DNA of 64,000 nucleotides from Aricia agestis (GCF_905147365.1 NC_056418.1:11345262-11409261); one strand, 5' to 3'; shown: positions 36,201-46,605, counted from the first letter of the stretch. Notes: generated from the letters alone by a model not told the origin. Numbers and translations: made by a program.

Positions 36201-39200
36201 CCTGAGTTTTATACGTCATAATAAAGTATTCGCATTTTGATGCTGAAAACAGAATTATCCTTTATTTTTATCCAACAGTAAAAAGTATAATTAAGTGAAA
36301 AACAGTTTATTAATATTATTTAAAACAGTATAGTTGGCAACCCTAATGGTAACGTAAACTAACAATACATGCCAGTTAATAATATAAATGCGAGAATTCG
36401 TATGTTACCTACAATAACAGGCGAATGTAAATGATATGGCAACATAATATTATCCATACTAATAATATAAATGCGAAAGTCGGTTATTTTACCTTTTCAC
36501 AAATGTCTGAACCGATTTAGATAAAATTTGGTATTAAAAGACTTTGAGAGAGGAAAGGACATAGGATGATTTTTATTCAGACGGAAAAATGTACGGTTTC
36601 GATAAACGAATTTCTGCGCAACGGAGCTGCGGGCATCGACTAGTATATAAATGCATGTCTGTTACTTTTAAGGGTTCCGTACCCAAAGGGTAATAAGAAC
36701 ACTTAGGTCATTAAAACAAATCTAACGATACCTCAATTGTGAAAATCCGTTTAGCGGTTCTGGAGATACAAGGTAATAAAGAATATTACAAACATACAAG
36801 ATACGCGCCAAACACATAACCCTCCTGGCAGTCGGGTAAAAACGGGACCCTATTACTGAGACTTCGATGTCTGTCCGCCGACCACTCAAGAACTGCTATA
36901 GCTAGACTTCTGAAATTTTCACAGATTGTGTAATGTGTATATCTGTTGCCGCTGTAACAACAAATACTGAAAAAAAATTAAATATTTAAGGGGGGTTCCC
37001 ATACAACAAACATGATGTTTTTGCTATGTTTTGCTCGATATCGCATCGATTCACGAAATATTCAATTTAATTTGTTCTTTAATAATTTATAATAAAATTG
37101 AAATAAATGAAATAATTAAGGGGGACTCCTATACAAAAAACACAATTTTCAGCCTATTTTCGCTCTATTGTGGTACGGAACCCTTCGTGCGCGAGTCCAA
37201 CACGCAATTGGCCGATTTTTTTTCTATATTAATAGAAATTGAATTGAACTCCAGCGCAATGTAAGAGAGACAATAATATCCTCCTCTTTCTAGCGCGGCG
37301 GAAATGTATGCCTGTTTTACTATTTCGTTTTTACTTCACTCATGTGATTATTGTGTTTCAGGAACACTTCTCAATAAAGTACTTGCGTCAAATCTACACG
37401 AAGACATATTAGACGCGAGCAAAGTCGACAAAAATGGTATCGCTCGTGCTGGACCACCGCTGGGTGATTTCCAACGGTTACCAGTAAGTATACATTTGAA
37501 AAGATTATTTATAGGGATAGACAGCACATATTATGTTAAAGATAGGATGACGAAACTGACTAAACTGCCCTGCTAGACAAGTGGAAAGCGATTATCGTAA
37601 ACGCCAACAAAATGTATGCGATTTGACATAAGTCAGAGCTTCGCTAGCGAATACTAATGTCAAATCTCATACATTTTGTTGGCGTTTACGATAATCGCTT
37701 GCCACTTGTCAAGGCCCTCTGGAGGGGGATATCGGCGCATGTGTCTGTATAGTACCACAGAATATATATTAGTAGTACCAACAGAATTCCAACTCGTAAA
37801 ACCCGTTTAAAAAAATAACAACTCTTGCTGCGATACTATAAAGTTCAAATTCCGACCGCGCAGTGCTAGGTGCCTACAATTATATTTGCCTACATGTGCG
37901 CTCTCTTTCTATCGCGTAAGAGGTACCCTTTCTGACGAAATCAAGATTGTCACCTTTTAGAAAATAAAATAATCTTCTTTTAATTACTATAGCTACTAAT
38001 AGCGAACTTTTTTTATAGTAATAATCAAATTTTAGTAACCCAACGTATATTTTATAATAGTTTTATATTCGATTATAGTGTAGGAGCTGGTTAGGATTTT
38101 TTTACAACTTAAACATAGTAACTTGTGTTTATTTATGTGTAGTATGCGGTTTGTTTGTAACAAATTGGTTTATTTGCTATGTTTGTGTATTTTTTTTATC
38201 TTTTTTTGTATTTTAAAGTCTTAAATTACTTTATTGAAATATTTCTTTGACTTTTTTCAATTGTTCATATTTATCAGATTAATAACGATTCTGTCACAGC
38301 GGGTAAATCAGTACGTAGATATATATGCGACGAAAAAATCTTCCGCGCGCGTCACAGCTCGCTTGTGAGTCCCTTGTGATCTGCCCCTTTAAAGGGCTAC
38401 TTACAGTTCGATACCTAAACACGCGAGTGGGACAGGCCTGATAGTACTATCAAAGAAGTTGATTCATAGGCAGATGCCCACAGACATAGATAATTATAGA
38501 TACCGCGTGTGTATGTACTTCGCGTGCCATATCGCGCTCCCTAACGACGAGCAATGCTCGTCTATCGAAAGTCTGTTCTTTAGTCTGCAATCGGAATCGG
38601 ACGTCAATCGGAATTTTAAAAATGCCTAAATGCCTAAAAGTTCCGTATTGAGCTGTAGAAATTCAAATAGAAACGTTGGTCTAGATAATGGGCACTTTTC
38701 TTATCATCGGTACGTCACAGTAGCTATAAAATAAGTGGCACGCTCGTTTTCATACAAATGGAGCGACATGCGGTATCTATCTTATTCTATGTCTGTGCAG
38801 ATGCCGGACATTCGTATTTTGGTCGCGTTATGTCAAATCCATCCGATAGCTAACGTTCAACCAAATGACGTAGGGCCGTCAACACTCAACTGCCTATGAA
38901 TCATGCGGTACATGCGTCGATTTTTGATACTGTTATCTACCAATTATAACAAGTCGCCGTGTGCTCACCCCTCAGCCAACCATTTAGGCCTATCGCACAT
39001 CATTTCTAGTTTTGCAGAGTGATCCTAAAGTTGTACGCAACCTATAGTTGTGTTATGTCGGCTAGATTTGATACAGCTGTACCAAATTATGTAGACTATT
39101 AATCTCTGATACAACACTTAAAAAATAAAATATTTAGCTCCTTTATCTGGTAGTTAAAATAGGCAGAAAAGGGGTTCTAGTTTCTACGTCTATGCTCAAA

Positions 39201-42200
39201 GGTAGTAAAGGTCTCTCAGATCCTTTGCAGAGTACATCGATTTTGATATCTTTCATTTATTCACAGGACGAGACCATACTCTCCGTGATGAAATACCTGG
39301 ATATGCAATCGTTGTGTCGGTGCGCTCAGGTGAACAGACATTTCCGAAGGATGGCGTCAGACGCGATATTATACAGGAGTATAGACCTGCGGCCGTACTG
39401 GCATTGTGTTAGGTCACAGGTATGTTATAGTTCGCGCGGAACTAGTCAAGAACCCGCGCCGCGGGTTGCTTGCTGCTCGCAACGCACATGAGATTAGACA
39501 GTGACCACCAATCTCGAGATATCGTGAACAATAATTATTTAATTAGTATTGAAAATAATAAATTAAAGACAATAATTGATCAGCTCTATATTCTAAACTA
39601 TAATTGACATCGGCTTTCCGTTTTCTAAAACGTATGCACTTTTAATATTACTAGAGATCGCCCAATGGTCGAAATTCGACCTTACTTGCAACTTTATTAG
39701 GACTATAAAAAATATTGACTTCATCATAGTTTTTTTCAATTCTTGTCTCTGGGACTCAGCTTATCTCAGACTGGCCGTTTAAGCATTGTCTAATAGTATC
39801 TAAAATTAAAAAAATAAAATAATCCATTTTCAATTTGTCAACTTGTTGTCAACAGACTTCAACCATAAATAAAAGAGTATAATTCGTATGTATAGACTTG
39901 TCACTCAAAAATCTGTCATTTTTCCTAGTAGTAGTGTCGTAGTGTGTGTAACGTTTTATTTGTTAAAAATATATATGATAAAAGCATAATTTTAAAATAA
40001 TATTAGCTCGATGCACTCCTTCACCATATAAACTATAACTGTGCGAAATTTCATGCACCTACGTTTCCCCATTTTTCGTAAAAAGGTTTTCTCTCACGTA
40101 TCAATATATAGATTTCCTTAGATTATCTTTTTTTAGCGGACTCATCTTGCTATTGCAATCTCTTGTGCGTTTTGTCTAAACTAGCCAGAACTGTCAAAAT
40201 CAAGCGCCTATAGGGGCCCCGCCTCTGTCCCACTGCTCACATACCTAAGGCGCGGCCAACTAGTTCCGCGCGCACTATTGTAGGTATATCTATACTAATA
40301 TTATAAACCAGATGAAGCCCGCAACTCCGTTGCGCAAAAATTTGTTTATCGCGCTGGAACCGTACATTTTTCTTTATTAAAAGTATCCATGTCCTTTCCG
40401 GGGCCTCAAATTATCTCCGTAACAAACAGCAAAATCGTTTCAACGGTTTGGGCGTGAAGAAATATCTGACAGCGCATTTATAGTATTAGTATGGAATTAT
40501 GGGTATGGAATATAGATATTAGTATGTACTTGTGCAATTTTTACAATACTAAGGGCCTGTTTCACCACTTCCTGATAAAGTGCCGAATAGACTATCCACA
40601 ACTTATTTGACAGATTCTCAATACTCTGGGACTGTTTCACCACTTTCTGATAAAGCGCCGAATAGGCTATTCACAACTTTTTTGACAGATTCTCCATACT
40701 GGATCAGTCAAGTTAATTGGTGGATAGCCCATTCGTCACTTATCAGGAAGTGGTGAAACAGGCATTCTATCTGTCAAGTTAACTGGTGAAAAGCCTATCC
40801 GGCACTTATCAGGAAGTGGTGAAATGGGCCCTTAGAATATAATATTATTCCTTTGATCGCGAATTCTTGGAAATATATTGTTATTCTGTTGTGAGCATAT
40901 AGGGGGTTGATAGGTAAATACTGGTATTATCTTTTAATTTTAGGTCCTCCTAACTCTCTCCATGCGATGTAAATTCCTTCAGAAGTTGGACTTGTCGTGG
41001 TGCGGAAGTCACTGTATGGTGCAGCCTTGCTTTGTCGTCGAGTGAGTGTTATATGTTCGTCACGATCTATTATAATATTTAGCAGTTACGTGAATAGCAT
41101 TGTCTATACAGGCTGTAAAAACTAAGTGATAATACTTTAGGATGTGTATCACAGAAATAAATCATGATAGAATGGCTAAGCGGGTGGAGTACGCGTGTTT
41201 CAATCTTGCTCTGTCTTGCAAGATATTTTATTGAACGTTCATTCAGTCAGCGCGCACGTCTCGACTTGATTACACCGGAGCGGTTGTGCATTAATGCCTC
41301 ATTGTGCAGTGTCTAATTGTAAAAACAGAAGTACGAAAGTGAAGAGGTATTTCTTGCCACGGGTAAGTTATTTGTTTTAACGAAAAGCAAAGCAAAAATT
41401 GACACGAGCGATTCCTTAGCGACGGACGCGCGTCGCCGTTCTATCTTGATTTATTTCTGTGGTGTGTATGGATCACTGACCTCCATTATACAAGTATGTT
41501 GGACTTAAGATACCCTTTGAAATTACTGCTGTTTTTGTGCCTATTTGAAGCGGAATCAGCGCCCCCAATGCGGTGGAAGAGAACTGAATCTGACGTAACC
41601 ACAACCAATAACAACAGTTGTCACTACAAATATTAGTTCCAAGTACTCTCACTACTGCTATCAGCGCCTTTCAAACGTCATTTTTACGTCAGATTTAGTT
41701 CTCTTCCAACGCATTGGGTGCGCTGATTCCGCTTCAAATAGACACAAAAAACAGGTGGGTATCATAAGTCCAGCGTACTTGTATAATGGAGGTCAATGGT
41801 ATGGATCCTCTATGTAGCGTTCGCTGTGAGAGTAGTGCTAGCGCTGACAAAGTAACTTTTTTTTCCCATATAAAAAATTAGACGCAGGGGCGCTCGCCCG
41901 CACAAATCACAAAAAGATTATTGCTATTTCAGCGCTGCTACTTCTACAGTGAATCTATATATATAAAACTCAAAGGTGACTGACTGATTGACATAGTGAT
42001 CTATTAACGCACAGCCCAAACCACTGGACGGATCGGGCTGAAATTTAGCATGCAGGTAGATGTTATGACGTAGGCATCCGCTAAGAAAGGATTTTGATAA
42101 ATTCCAACCCCAAGGGGTTCAACTAGGGGATGAAAGTTTGTATATAATAATACTTCTTAACGCGAGCGAAGCCGCGGGCAAAAGCTCGTCTAATATAAGG

Positions 42201-45200
42201 GACACAAATACACCCTAAAGTATTATTGTCACTTAGTTTTGTTACACCTATATATTGTAACATCTTGTAACTAGAAATTCCACGCAGCTTCGCAGTTTGT
42301 TTATCTTGCGAGAATGGCACATTTTTTTTTCTTGGGACTCATAATATTTTTAGCAAATTTTTAAAATTAATGCAGTGGTTTGAGCGTGATAAGGTAACAG
42401 ACAGACAGACATAATAATACGTTTCGCATTTATAATAAAAGGATGGATGAAGTGAAATTAATTAAACATACATCCAAAAAGTTTTTGCAGCTCAAAAGAT
42501 CAGTAAAGATCTCTTAATAGATCCTAAGTTACTTGAACCTATGGAAATGTTACGGAAAAAAATCAATTTTTCTCAGTGATATTGATTATTATCTTTTTTA
42601 GTTTCCTAAAAAGTAGCGGGTCGGAGTTGACACATCTGCGAATGAACTGCTGCAAGTTTGTCGACAATGCTGTGTTGCGGACGATTGCAGATGTCTGCAC
42701 CAATTTACAAGGTAATTAATATTTTGTTCTTACTATAACTTTTGTCACAAAGCGTCAAACTTAATTTAAAGTGACAACGTTATATAAAATGTTGTAAAGC
42801 GTGATTAAATGCCGCCATTTTGAGATCATCCGGTGATCTCAAAATGGCGGCATATTTGTCTTGACGTCAATGTCCTTATAGTTAATGCTTCACAGACGTA
42901 TTAACAGTCGGACAAAACTATGTAGCTCTGAGGCACATAACTTCAATACTCTCACCGCAAACTAAAGTAGATTTAACTAGTTGTGGCGTGGGGTTACTAA
43001 ACTACATATTCCTACCGGCTTACAATATTGAAGATCGACATCCAAATATCCTATTATGCAGGTTAGGGCGACTTTGTTGTAGCATAAAGTAAACATTCAA
43101 TGATTCTCAAGAAAAATCTTTTTTTTTTTTTTAGAACTGAGTCTCCGCTCCGTGGTCACGTGCAGCGAGTGGTCGTGCGTGTCGCGGCTGTCGTCCCTGC
43201 GGCGGCTCGACCTGTACCGCACGCACGTGACCACGTCGGCTGCGGTCGCCATAGTGTGGGCCAACCCCCGGCTGCGCCACCTCAATTTGGGTACGTACTG
43301 TCTGACCGTGGTCACGTGGTGGTCATGTGCGGCGAGTGATAAAGACAGTTATAATATTTCACATTCTGGTGGTATGCTCGCACTCGCACAAATACATATT
43401 CTGCTCATAATATGTCTCATGCTAAAACAAATCCCTGTTCCAGCGGAGCGAATTTGTCGTAAATATATAGAGCTACGAACCAAAGACTCTTGCAGATAGG
43501 CAACGTTGTTTGCAGTTACTTTACAAAGCACCAAACGCTTCTATCTAACGAGATAGAAGGCGTACGACGGTACGTACGCGACGTATTCGCTGCGTGCACA
43601 TCCCGCCCTGTAGCCGCTCGCCAACCGCTGCAGTTTATGCGTTTTATGATGATATGCGTGACACAATATTATAATTGACAATTATACTAGGGAAGTTACC
43701 TAACAAAAATTAATCGATAATTTAAAAATATCGAATCACTTTGTGAAGGAATTGCAATCGAAATTATCGATTTCGTACTGACATTTCAGTGGTGCCGGCA
43801 ATTCAAGATGGCCGCTCTTTTTATCGATTTGATTTCGATTCGACAGAGTCAATCTCTATTGACATAAGTTCCGTTTCATGCATCTGACATTTTTAAAATG
43901 TTTTCGTAACAATAATTTTATACTCCTATTTCACAGCTAATATTTAGTAACATTTCATTTTTATTCATTTATAATAATTATAGGAAACATTTGTTTTTGT
44001 AGATGGAATATAATTTATTACATTTTGATTTTTTTTGTTTTCTTGTAAAAAAACCCGTAGCAAGGAATATGAGAACTGTCACCCATATCATCTTATAACG
44101 CACAAACTATAGTATATCTAGACAAGTAGCTTGATAAATGCCTTAAATGAAAGCATTGTCTTGATGTCACAAAAACGATTCAAAACTTAACAGTAACTGT
44201 ATCTTTGTATTGTTTTATATTGAATATTGGTACTATTCCCATAATAACACTACATAACTTACAGGCTCATGTAAAATGATATCCGCCATGGACGAGGTAG
44301 CTATGGCGCTAGGTGCGAACTGCCCCGACCTTGTATCGGTGGACTTCTGGAAGAGCTACTCTTTGACCGCGACTGGCATCAGAGCGCTGGGCAGCTGTAA
44401 GGAGTTGCAGGAGTTGGATGTGGGATGGTGGTGAGTTCGAAATAGTATTGGTGTGTCATTTTATGCCAATAAAAATTAAGTAAATAAATTATAATATGCC
44501 AATTTCATTACTAATTTGTTTTTTAAAAATAGTGGTGGTTGCATTTCTTTAAAAGTGGGGTAAAGTTTAAACTTGTGAACTGCACAACGAAGACTTAAGT
44601 CATCGTTATTGCCTATTAGGTTAAACATAAACCCTCTTGTTGAGAAAATAGTTTTACAATTTATACGCTACATAATATTTTGTCCTTGTCTATCAAGCGT
44701 ATTTTTTAATGTAAAAGATAAAAAAATGGAATTACACCGATGCAAACTTGTGTTTAAATACACATAATATTCAAAATTCGTTAGAGAAAGTCTTGCATTT
44801 ACTCTACGTATAAGTATTGAAATCATATTTCTGCTATTGCAGTCTTCAAGCAGGCGGTTCCGGTGAATGGTTATCCGCTTTACCCGGCGGGCGTATACGC
44901 AAACTGTTCGTGGGAGCATTACGGGGTGTGTGCGACAGAGATCTCCGATCTCTCCTGCCTGCTCCACGACTTGCGCAGTTAGACCTGTTGGGAGTGCGAG
45001 CGGTGACACCAGATATATGCAGCGAGTAAGTAACAATATGTCTATCTCGCTCTAAAGTATGTAACGTGTGCGAGAGAAAATTACGATTTCTCCTGCCTTC
45101 GCCACGACTGGCGCAGCTAGACCTATTGGGAGTGCGAGCGGTGACACCTGATATATGCAGCGAGTGAATGACATATGACTGTCTCGCTCTAAACTATGCA

Positions 45201-46382
45201 ACGTGTGCTACATAGACCTACGAATTCTCCTGCCTGCTCCAAGACTCGCGCAGCTAGACCTATTTGGAGTGCGAGCAGTTACGCCTGATATATGCAGTGA
45301 GTGAGTAACATATGTCTGTCTCGCTCTAAACTACGCGACTTGTGCGACAGAGACCTCCTATCTCTCCTGCCTGCTCCACGACTGGCGCAGTTAGATCTGT
45401 TGGGAGTGCGAGCAGTCATACCTGATGTATGCAGCGAGTAAAGAACATATTATTATTATGTCTATCTCGCTCTAACCTACGCACTGCGTTGTGTATCTGT
45501 ATAAAAAGTGTCTTTTCATACATAGAGATTGATAACATTATTCAGAAATCTGTCAGGAGTGAGACAGTGAAATACAATGTTTTTGTTATAAAAAATAATA
45601 ATTGTTTCTACTTATTTTCAGAATATTAGAAGAGTGTCGAGAACTACGTTTGTTGGACGTCAGTTTTTGCGACCAAATACCAGAGGCGCAGGTAAATATA
45701 ATTTTTATTTATTCTGATTGATATTATAGGGTGAAGTTGATTGCTGGGCAAAACTGAAGGGGCGATTGGCGGACGCGTACAGTATCAGTCAGAAAAAAAA
45801 AAGTTTGTCGCCGTGCACGTTTTGAAGTGTTCTAGTGTAGAGATCTAAATATCCAAAATGAGTGATCTAAAATTTTTGCGATATCTGTAATATTATATTA
45901 AGCAAGTCCTAATTCAAAAAGTGAATTGATCTGAATATTTCTTTAATAGATAACCTTAAGCGATGTTTTTATAGACTATAACTTTTATTTGTATTTAAAA
46001 TTAGATTTTATATTGTGGTATAGTAGGCGATTCCATTATCGCGGGTGCAACAGTTTGACATACTTAAAGCTTCCTATAGGCAAAATGAAGCGTATTTATT
46101 CATAAAATATCCCTTGAAGGGATACATTTTAACTAGTTTAACAATGATTTATAAATAAAAACCTTCATCTAAAAATGCAGTAACTAATGCCACGTTTTAA
46201 AAATTCTCGTTGAGGGCCGATTCTAGCGGAATGGTCCAGTAGTACCTTCTTCAAATTTTTTTTTTCTGCAGGTGAAAGAATGGCGACGTCAATACCCACA
46301 CGTCAGTATCAAGAGGTCGTTCCAATCTCCGAATATGAACAACGCGCCGAACTCCTTGTTTCATGCACCGAGACTAGTCTAG
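30252..46382 (+). CDS. FBXL4: F-box and leucine-rich repeat protein 4
   Basis: Mitochondrial F-box protein; vertebrate FBXL4 acts in an SCF ubiquitin ligase that restrains mitophagy by degrading BNIP3/NIX. Thirteen coding exons with GT/AG borders: 30252-30470, 30675-30768, 31172-31364, 31563-31711, 37362-37483, 39267-39419, 40944-41041, 42602-42711, 43135-43290, 44265-44430, 44843-45025, 45622-45691, 46272-46382. All phases close, giving 607 residues (human 621). The N-terminal galactose-binding-like half contains DFSSQYGSE, TYGTWWDEAP and ETYNPGALVRI. The F-box (LPDETILSVMKYLDMQSLCR) lies at about 258-305. Leucine-rich repeats (LDLSWCG, LDLYRTHV, LDVGWC, LDLLGVR, LLDVSFCDQI) run to the C-terminus HAPRLV. 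The ATG at 30252 is the first in frame after a stop. A typical N-terminal membrane or presequence stretch is not obvious, so a further 5' exon is possible. Introns are repeat-rich. No AATAAA was found soon after the stop. Confidence 0.95.
30779..31064. mobile_element. Foldback MITE filling most of FBXL4 intron 2
   Basis: AGCCATAAAGGTAATATACC plus TAGCGGAATAGAG at the left mirror CTCTATTCCGCTAGTTATAT and ACTTTATGGCT at the right. It begins 10 bp after the exon 2 donor. Confidence 0.75.
31726..31885 (-). repeat. SINE-K fragment in FBXL4 intron 4
   Basis: T-run, then ATGAAATAAGGGGGCAAACG, CGTCGCCCATGGACACATGC and CCGGCCTTTTAAGAGGG; ends before the GGGCCTCCGG region. Confidence 0.75.
31886..33211. 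other. FBXL4 intron 4, unassigned repeat-like DNA
   Basis: No exon-like segment. Notable items are a GAGCCCCGC-TAC-GCGGGGCTC hairpin at 32243-32263 and a CACAGAAATAGATCAAGATA stretch near 32523 that resembles one end of the P1/P2 family. Confidence 0.4.
33216..33689. mobile_element. TTAA-flanked MITE in FBXL4 intron 4
   Basis: GAGGATTCCACACCGCCA at the left mirrors AGCCGCTGTGGTATCCTC at the right. TTAA lies directly outside both ends (33212-33215, 33690-33693), as for piggyBac-like or Kolobok-like elements. About 474 bp, non-coding. Confidence 0.7.
33761..34024. mobile_element. Foldback MITE, TATAGTCC ends
   Basis: TATAGTCCGTGCAATCCACG and AAGACGCGCCCCA at the left are mirrored by TGGGGCGCGTCTTCGTGGAT and GGACTATA at the right. 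About 264 bp. Confidence 0.75.
34025..34999. other. FBXL4 intron 4, mixed repeat DNA
   Basis: Includes a repeat-like block at about 34085-34280 (CGTATCCCGTGGCTCTGCC) and a decayed foldback at about 34838-34995 (CCACACATTAACAGTTCGCC against GGACTGTTAATGGACCC). No exon. Confidence 0.4.
35000..35240 (-). repeat. SINE-C, 3'-truncated copy
   Basis: The minus-strand head GCGTCCGTGGCCTAATGGGC carries an A-box-like GGCCTAATGGG and a B box GGTTCGAACCC, followed by GTACACCTATGAGAT... and the Lys/Arg-like body to ATTCTCGCATCATA. The full copy is at 59367-59728. Confidence 0.8.
35241..36454. other. FBXL4 intron 4, no recognisable feature
   Basis: AT-rich DNA with short simple runs and no coding signal. 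Confidence 0.4.
36455..36650 (-). repeat. Dispersed repeat V fragment
   Basis: ATATAAATGCGAAAGTCGG to GAGCTGCGGGCATCGACTAG; the minus strand matches the V family. Confidence 0.55.
36665..37215 (+). repeat. Dispersed repeat, AGGGTTCCGTACCCAAAGGG type
   Basis: Contains GGGTTCCGTACCCAAAGGGT, AAACGGGACCCTATTACTGA and TGGTACGGAACCCTTCGTGC, a block I know from many insect genomes as a mobile-element remnant. An extra AT-rich segment with a second ATACAAAAAACAC motif expands the middle. Confidence 0.6.
37575..37710. mobile_element. Palindromic MITE CC in FBXL4 intron 5
   Basis: GACAAGTGGAAAGCGATTAT and CGTAAACGCCAACAAAATGT are mirrored on the other arm (GATAATCGCTTGCCACTTGT). A half copy of one arm lies at about 13470-13545. 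Confidence 0.75.
38479..38797 (+). mobile_element. P-element-like transposon R1 with 8-bp target duplication
   Basis: Begins CACAGACATAGATAATTATA and ends TCTATCTTATTCTATGTCTG TG. CAGATGCC flanks both sides (38471-38478, 38798-38805), a perfect 8-bp duplication. Carries a THAP-like first exon. In FBXL4 intron 5, same orientation. A left-truncated relative is at 46791-47083. Confidence 0.75.
38630..38709 (+). pseudogene. THAP-like first exon of R1
   Basis: From the second of two close ATGs it reads MPKSSVLSCRNSNRNVG and ends HFSYH, then a GTACG donor; 80 nt as in P1. The first zinc-binding Cys is replaced by Ser and a duplicated ATGCCTAAA sits upstream, so the finger is broken. Confidence 0.6.
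38904..39266. other. End of FBXL4 intron 5
   Basis: AT-rich DNA leading to a normal acceptor (TTTATTCACAG) before exon 6. Nothing else recognised. Confidence 0.45.
39420..40284. other. FBXL4 intron 6, first part
   Basis: No gene or strong repeat; a short GC-rich run with CGCGGGTTGCTTGCTGC follows the exon 6 donor. Confidence 0.4.
40285..40495 (+). repeat. Dispersed repeat V fragment
   Basis: GCCCGCAACTCCGTTGCGC, CGTACATTTTTCTTTATT and CATTTATAGTATTAGTATGG in the plus orientation, in FBXL4 intron 6. Confidence 0.65.
40553..40831. mobile_element. MITE family E, copy 3, one copy inside another
   Basis: Outer ends GGGCCTGTTTCACCACTTCC and GGAAGTGGTGAAATGGGCC. A second pair, GGGACTGTTTCACCACTTTC and CAGGAAGTGGTGAAACAGGC, lies inside (about 40627-40766). 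Each pair has its own GATAGGCTATCCAC-type segments. Confidence 0.75.
41150..41461 (+). mobile_element. P-element-like transposon P2
   Basis: CACAGAAATAAATCATGATA and TATCTTGATTTATTTCTGTG are terminal inverted repeats. ATGTGTAT (41142-41149) and GTGTGTAT (41462-41469) flank it, 7 of 8 matching. Carries the THAP-like exon at 41294-41362. Confidence 0.75.
41294..41362 (+). pseudogene. THAP-like first exon of P2
   Basis: MPHCAVSNCKNRSTKVKR then YFLPR, ending at a GTAAG donor. It is 69 nt, 11 nt shorter than in P1 and R1, so the block before the donor is deleted and out of the standard frame. Confidence 0.6.
41474..41798. mobile_element. hAT-like MITE M1 with perfect 8-bp target duplication
   Basis: Ends CACTGACCTCCATTATACAA and TTGTATAATGGAGGTCAATG. 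GTATGGAT lies on both sides (41466-41473, 41799-41806). Internal inverted segments GAATCAGCGCCC and GGGTGCGCTGATTC. 325 bp, non-coding. The 8-bp duplication and CACTG start suggest hAT. Confidence 0.8.
41954..42189 (+). repeat. Dispersed repeat H, copy 1
   Basis: TCTATATATATAAAACTCAA, GGTGACTGACTGATTGAC, CCACTGGACGGATCGGGCTG and a CGCGAGCGAAGCCGCGGGC end. A second copy is at 53576-53799. The TC start and 3' hairpin recall a Helitron, but the expected CTRR end is not clean. Confidence 0.65.
42809..42853. repeat. Perfect 20-bp hairpin in FBXL4 intron 8
   Basis: ATGCCGCCATTTTGAGATCA and TGATCTCAAAATGGCGGCAT separated by five bases (TCCGG). It is transcribed as part of the FBXL4 pre-mRNA. Confidence 0.7.
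43291..44264. other. FBXL4 intron 9
   Basis: No further exon. Several ATCGAT-type motifs at 43711-43850 recall the array at 6.5 kb but are not in tandem. A GATGGCCGCTCTTTTTATCG block sits at about 43808. Confidence 0.4.
44928..45485 (+). repeat. Tandem array of FBXL4 exon 11 end plus donor
   Basis: Four units start near 44928, 45066, 45203 and 45340 (period about 137). Unit 1 is the last 98 nt of exon 11 plus about 40 nt of intron 11. Each unit has CTGCCT...CCA-G/C-GACT, CAG(T/C)TAGA(C/T)CT and GGAGTGCGAGC, and keeps the exon frame open up to GA|GT. Units 2-4 are within intron 11. Confidence 0.85.
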
Positions 46383-46455
46383 GAACTTTGAAAGTCTATT
46401 ATCTCGTAATTTTTATATTTGGATATGAATTGGTGAGCGAGCGAGGCAGTTTAAG

Positions 46456-46605
46456 GGTCAATTCAGACCGCAAAGCGACTCATAGATGTATTTCATAATT
46501 TGTATGGATTTGACAGATTTGCAAGACGTCGCACGCTCACGAAATCTGTCAATTCAGTACAAATTTAGAAATGCATCTACGCGTCGCGTTGCGGTCTGAA
46601 TTGAT
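46456..46605. mobile_element. Palindromic MITE BB, copy 2, after the FBXL4 stop
   Basis: GTCAATTCAGACCGCAAAGC and CGTCGCGTTGCGGTCTGAAT ends with inner GGATTTGACAGATTT. Begins 73 bp after the stop codon, so likely in the 3' UTR. Confidence 0.75.

Larger units (their letters stand above)
38460..38903. mobile_element. MITE family U, copy 2, hosting R1
   Basis: Ends TGATTCATAGGCAG and CTGCCTATGAATCA with interior TTTTGGTCGCGTTATGTCAA as in copy 1 (25262). The P-like element R1 interrupts it. Confidence 0.7.
41107..42256. mobile_element. MITE family F, copy 3, broken up by three later insertions
   Basis: The left end ACAGGCTGTAAAAACTAAGT and the right end ACTTAGTTTTGTTACACC belong to one F copy. 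The middle pieces (AGTAGTGCTAGCGCTGACAA, TTTCAGCGCTGCTACTTCTA) are separated by P2, M1 and H1. Fills most of FBXL4 intron 7. Confidence 0.75.

Noticed and set aside
43097..43339. Open frames on both strands around FBXL4 exon 9
   Set aside because: Shadows of the GC-rich exon (43135-43290); only the spliced exon frame fits FBXL4.
45026..45440. Extra coding exons of FBXL4 in intron 11
   Set aside because: The repeated units have donors but no convincing acceptors, and the spliced gene closes in frame without them; kept as a finding, not as exons.
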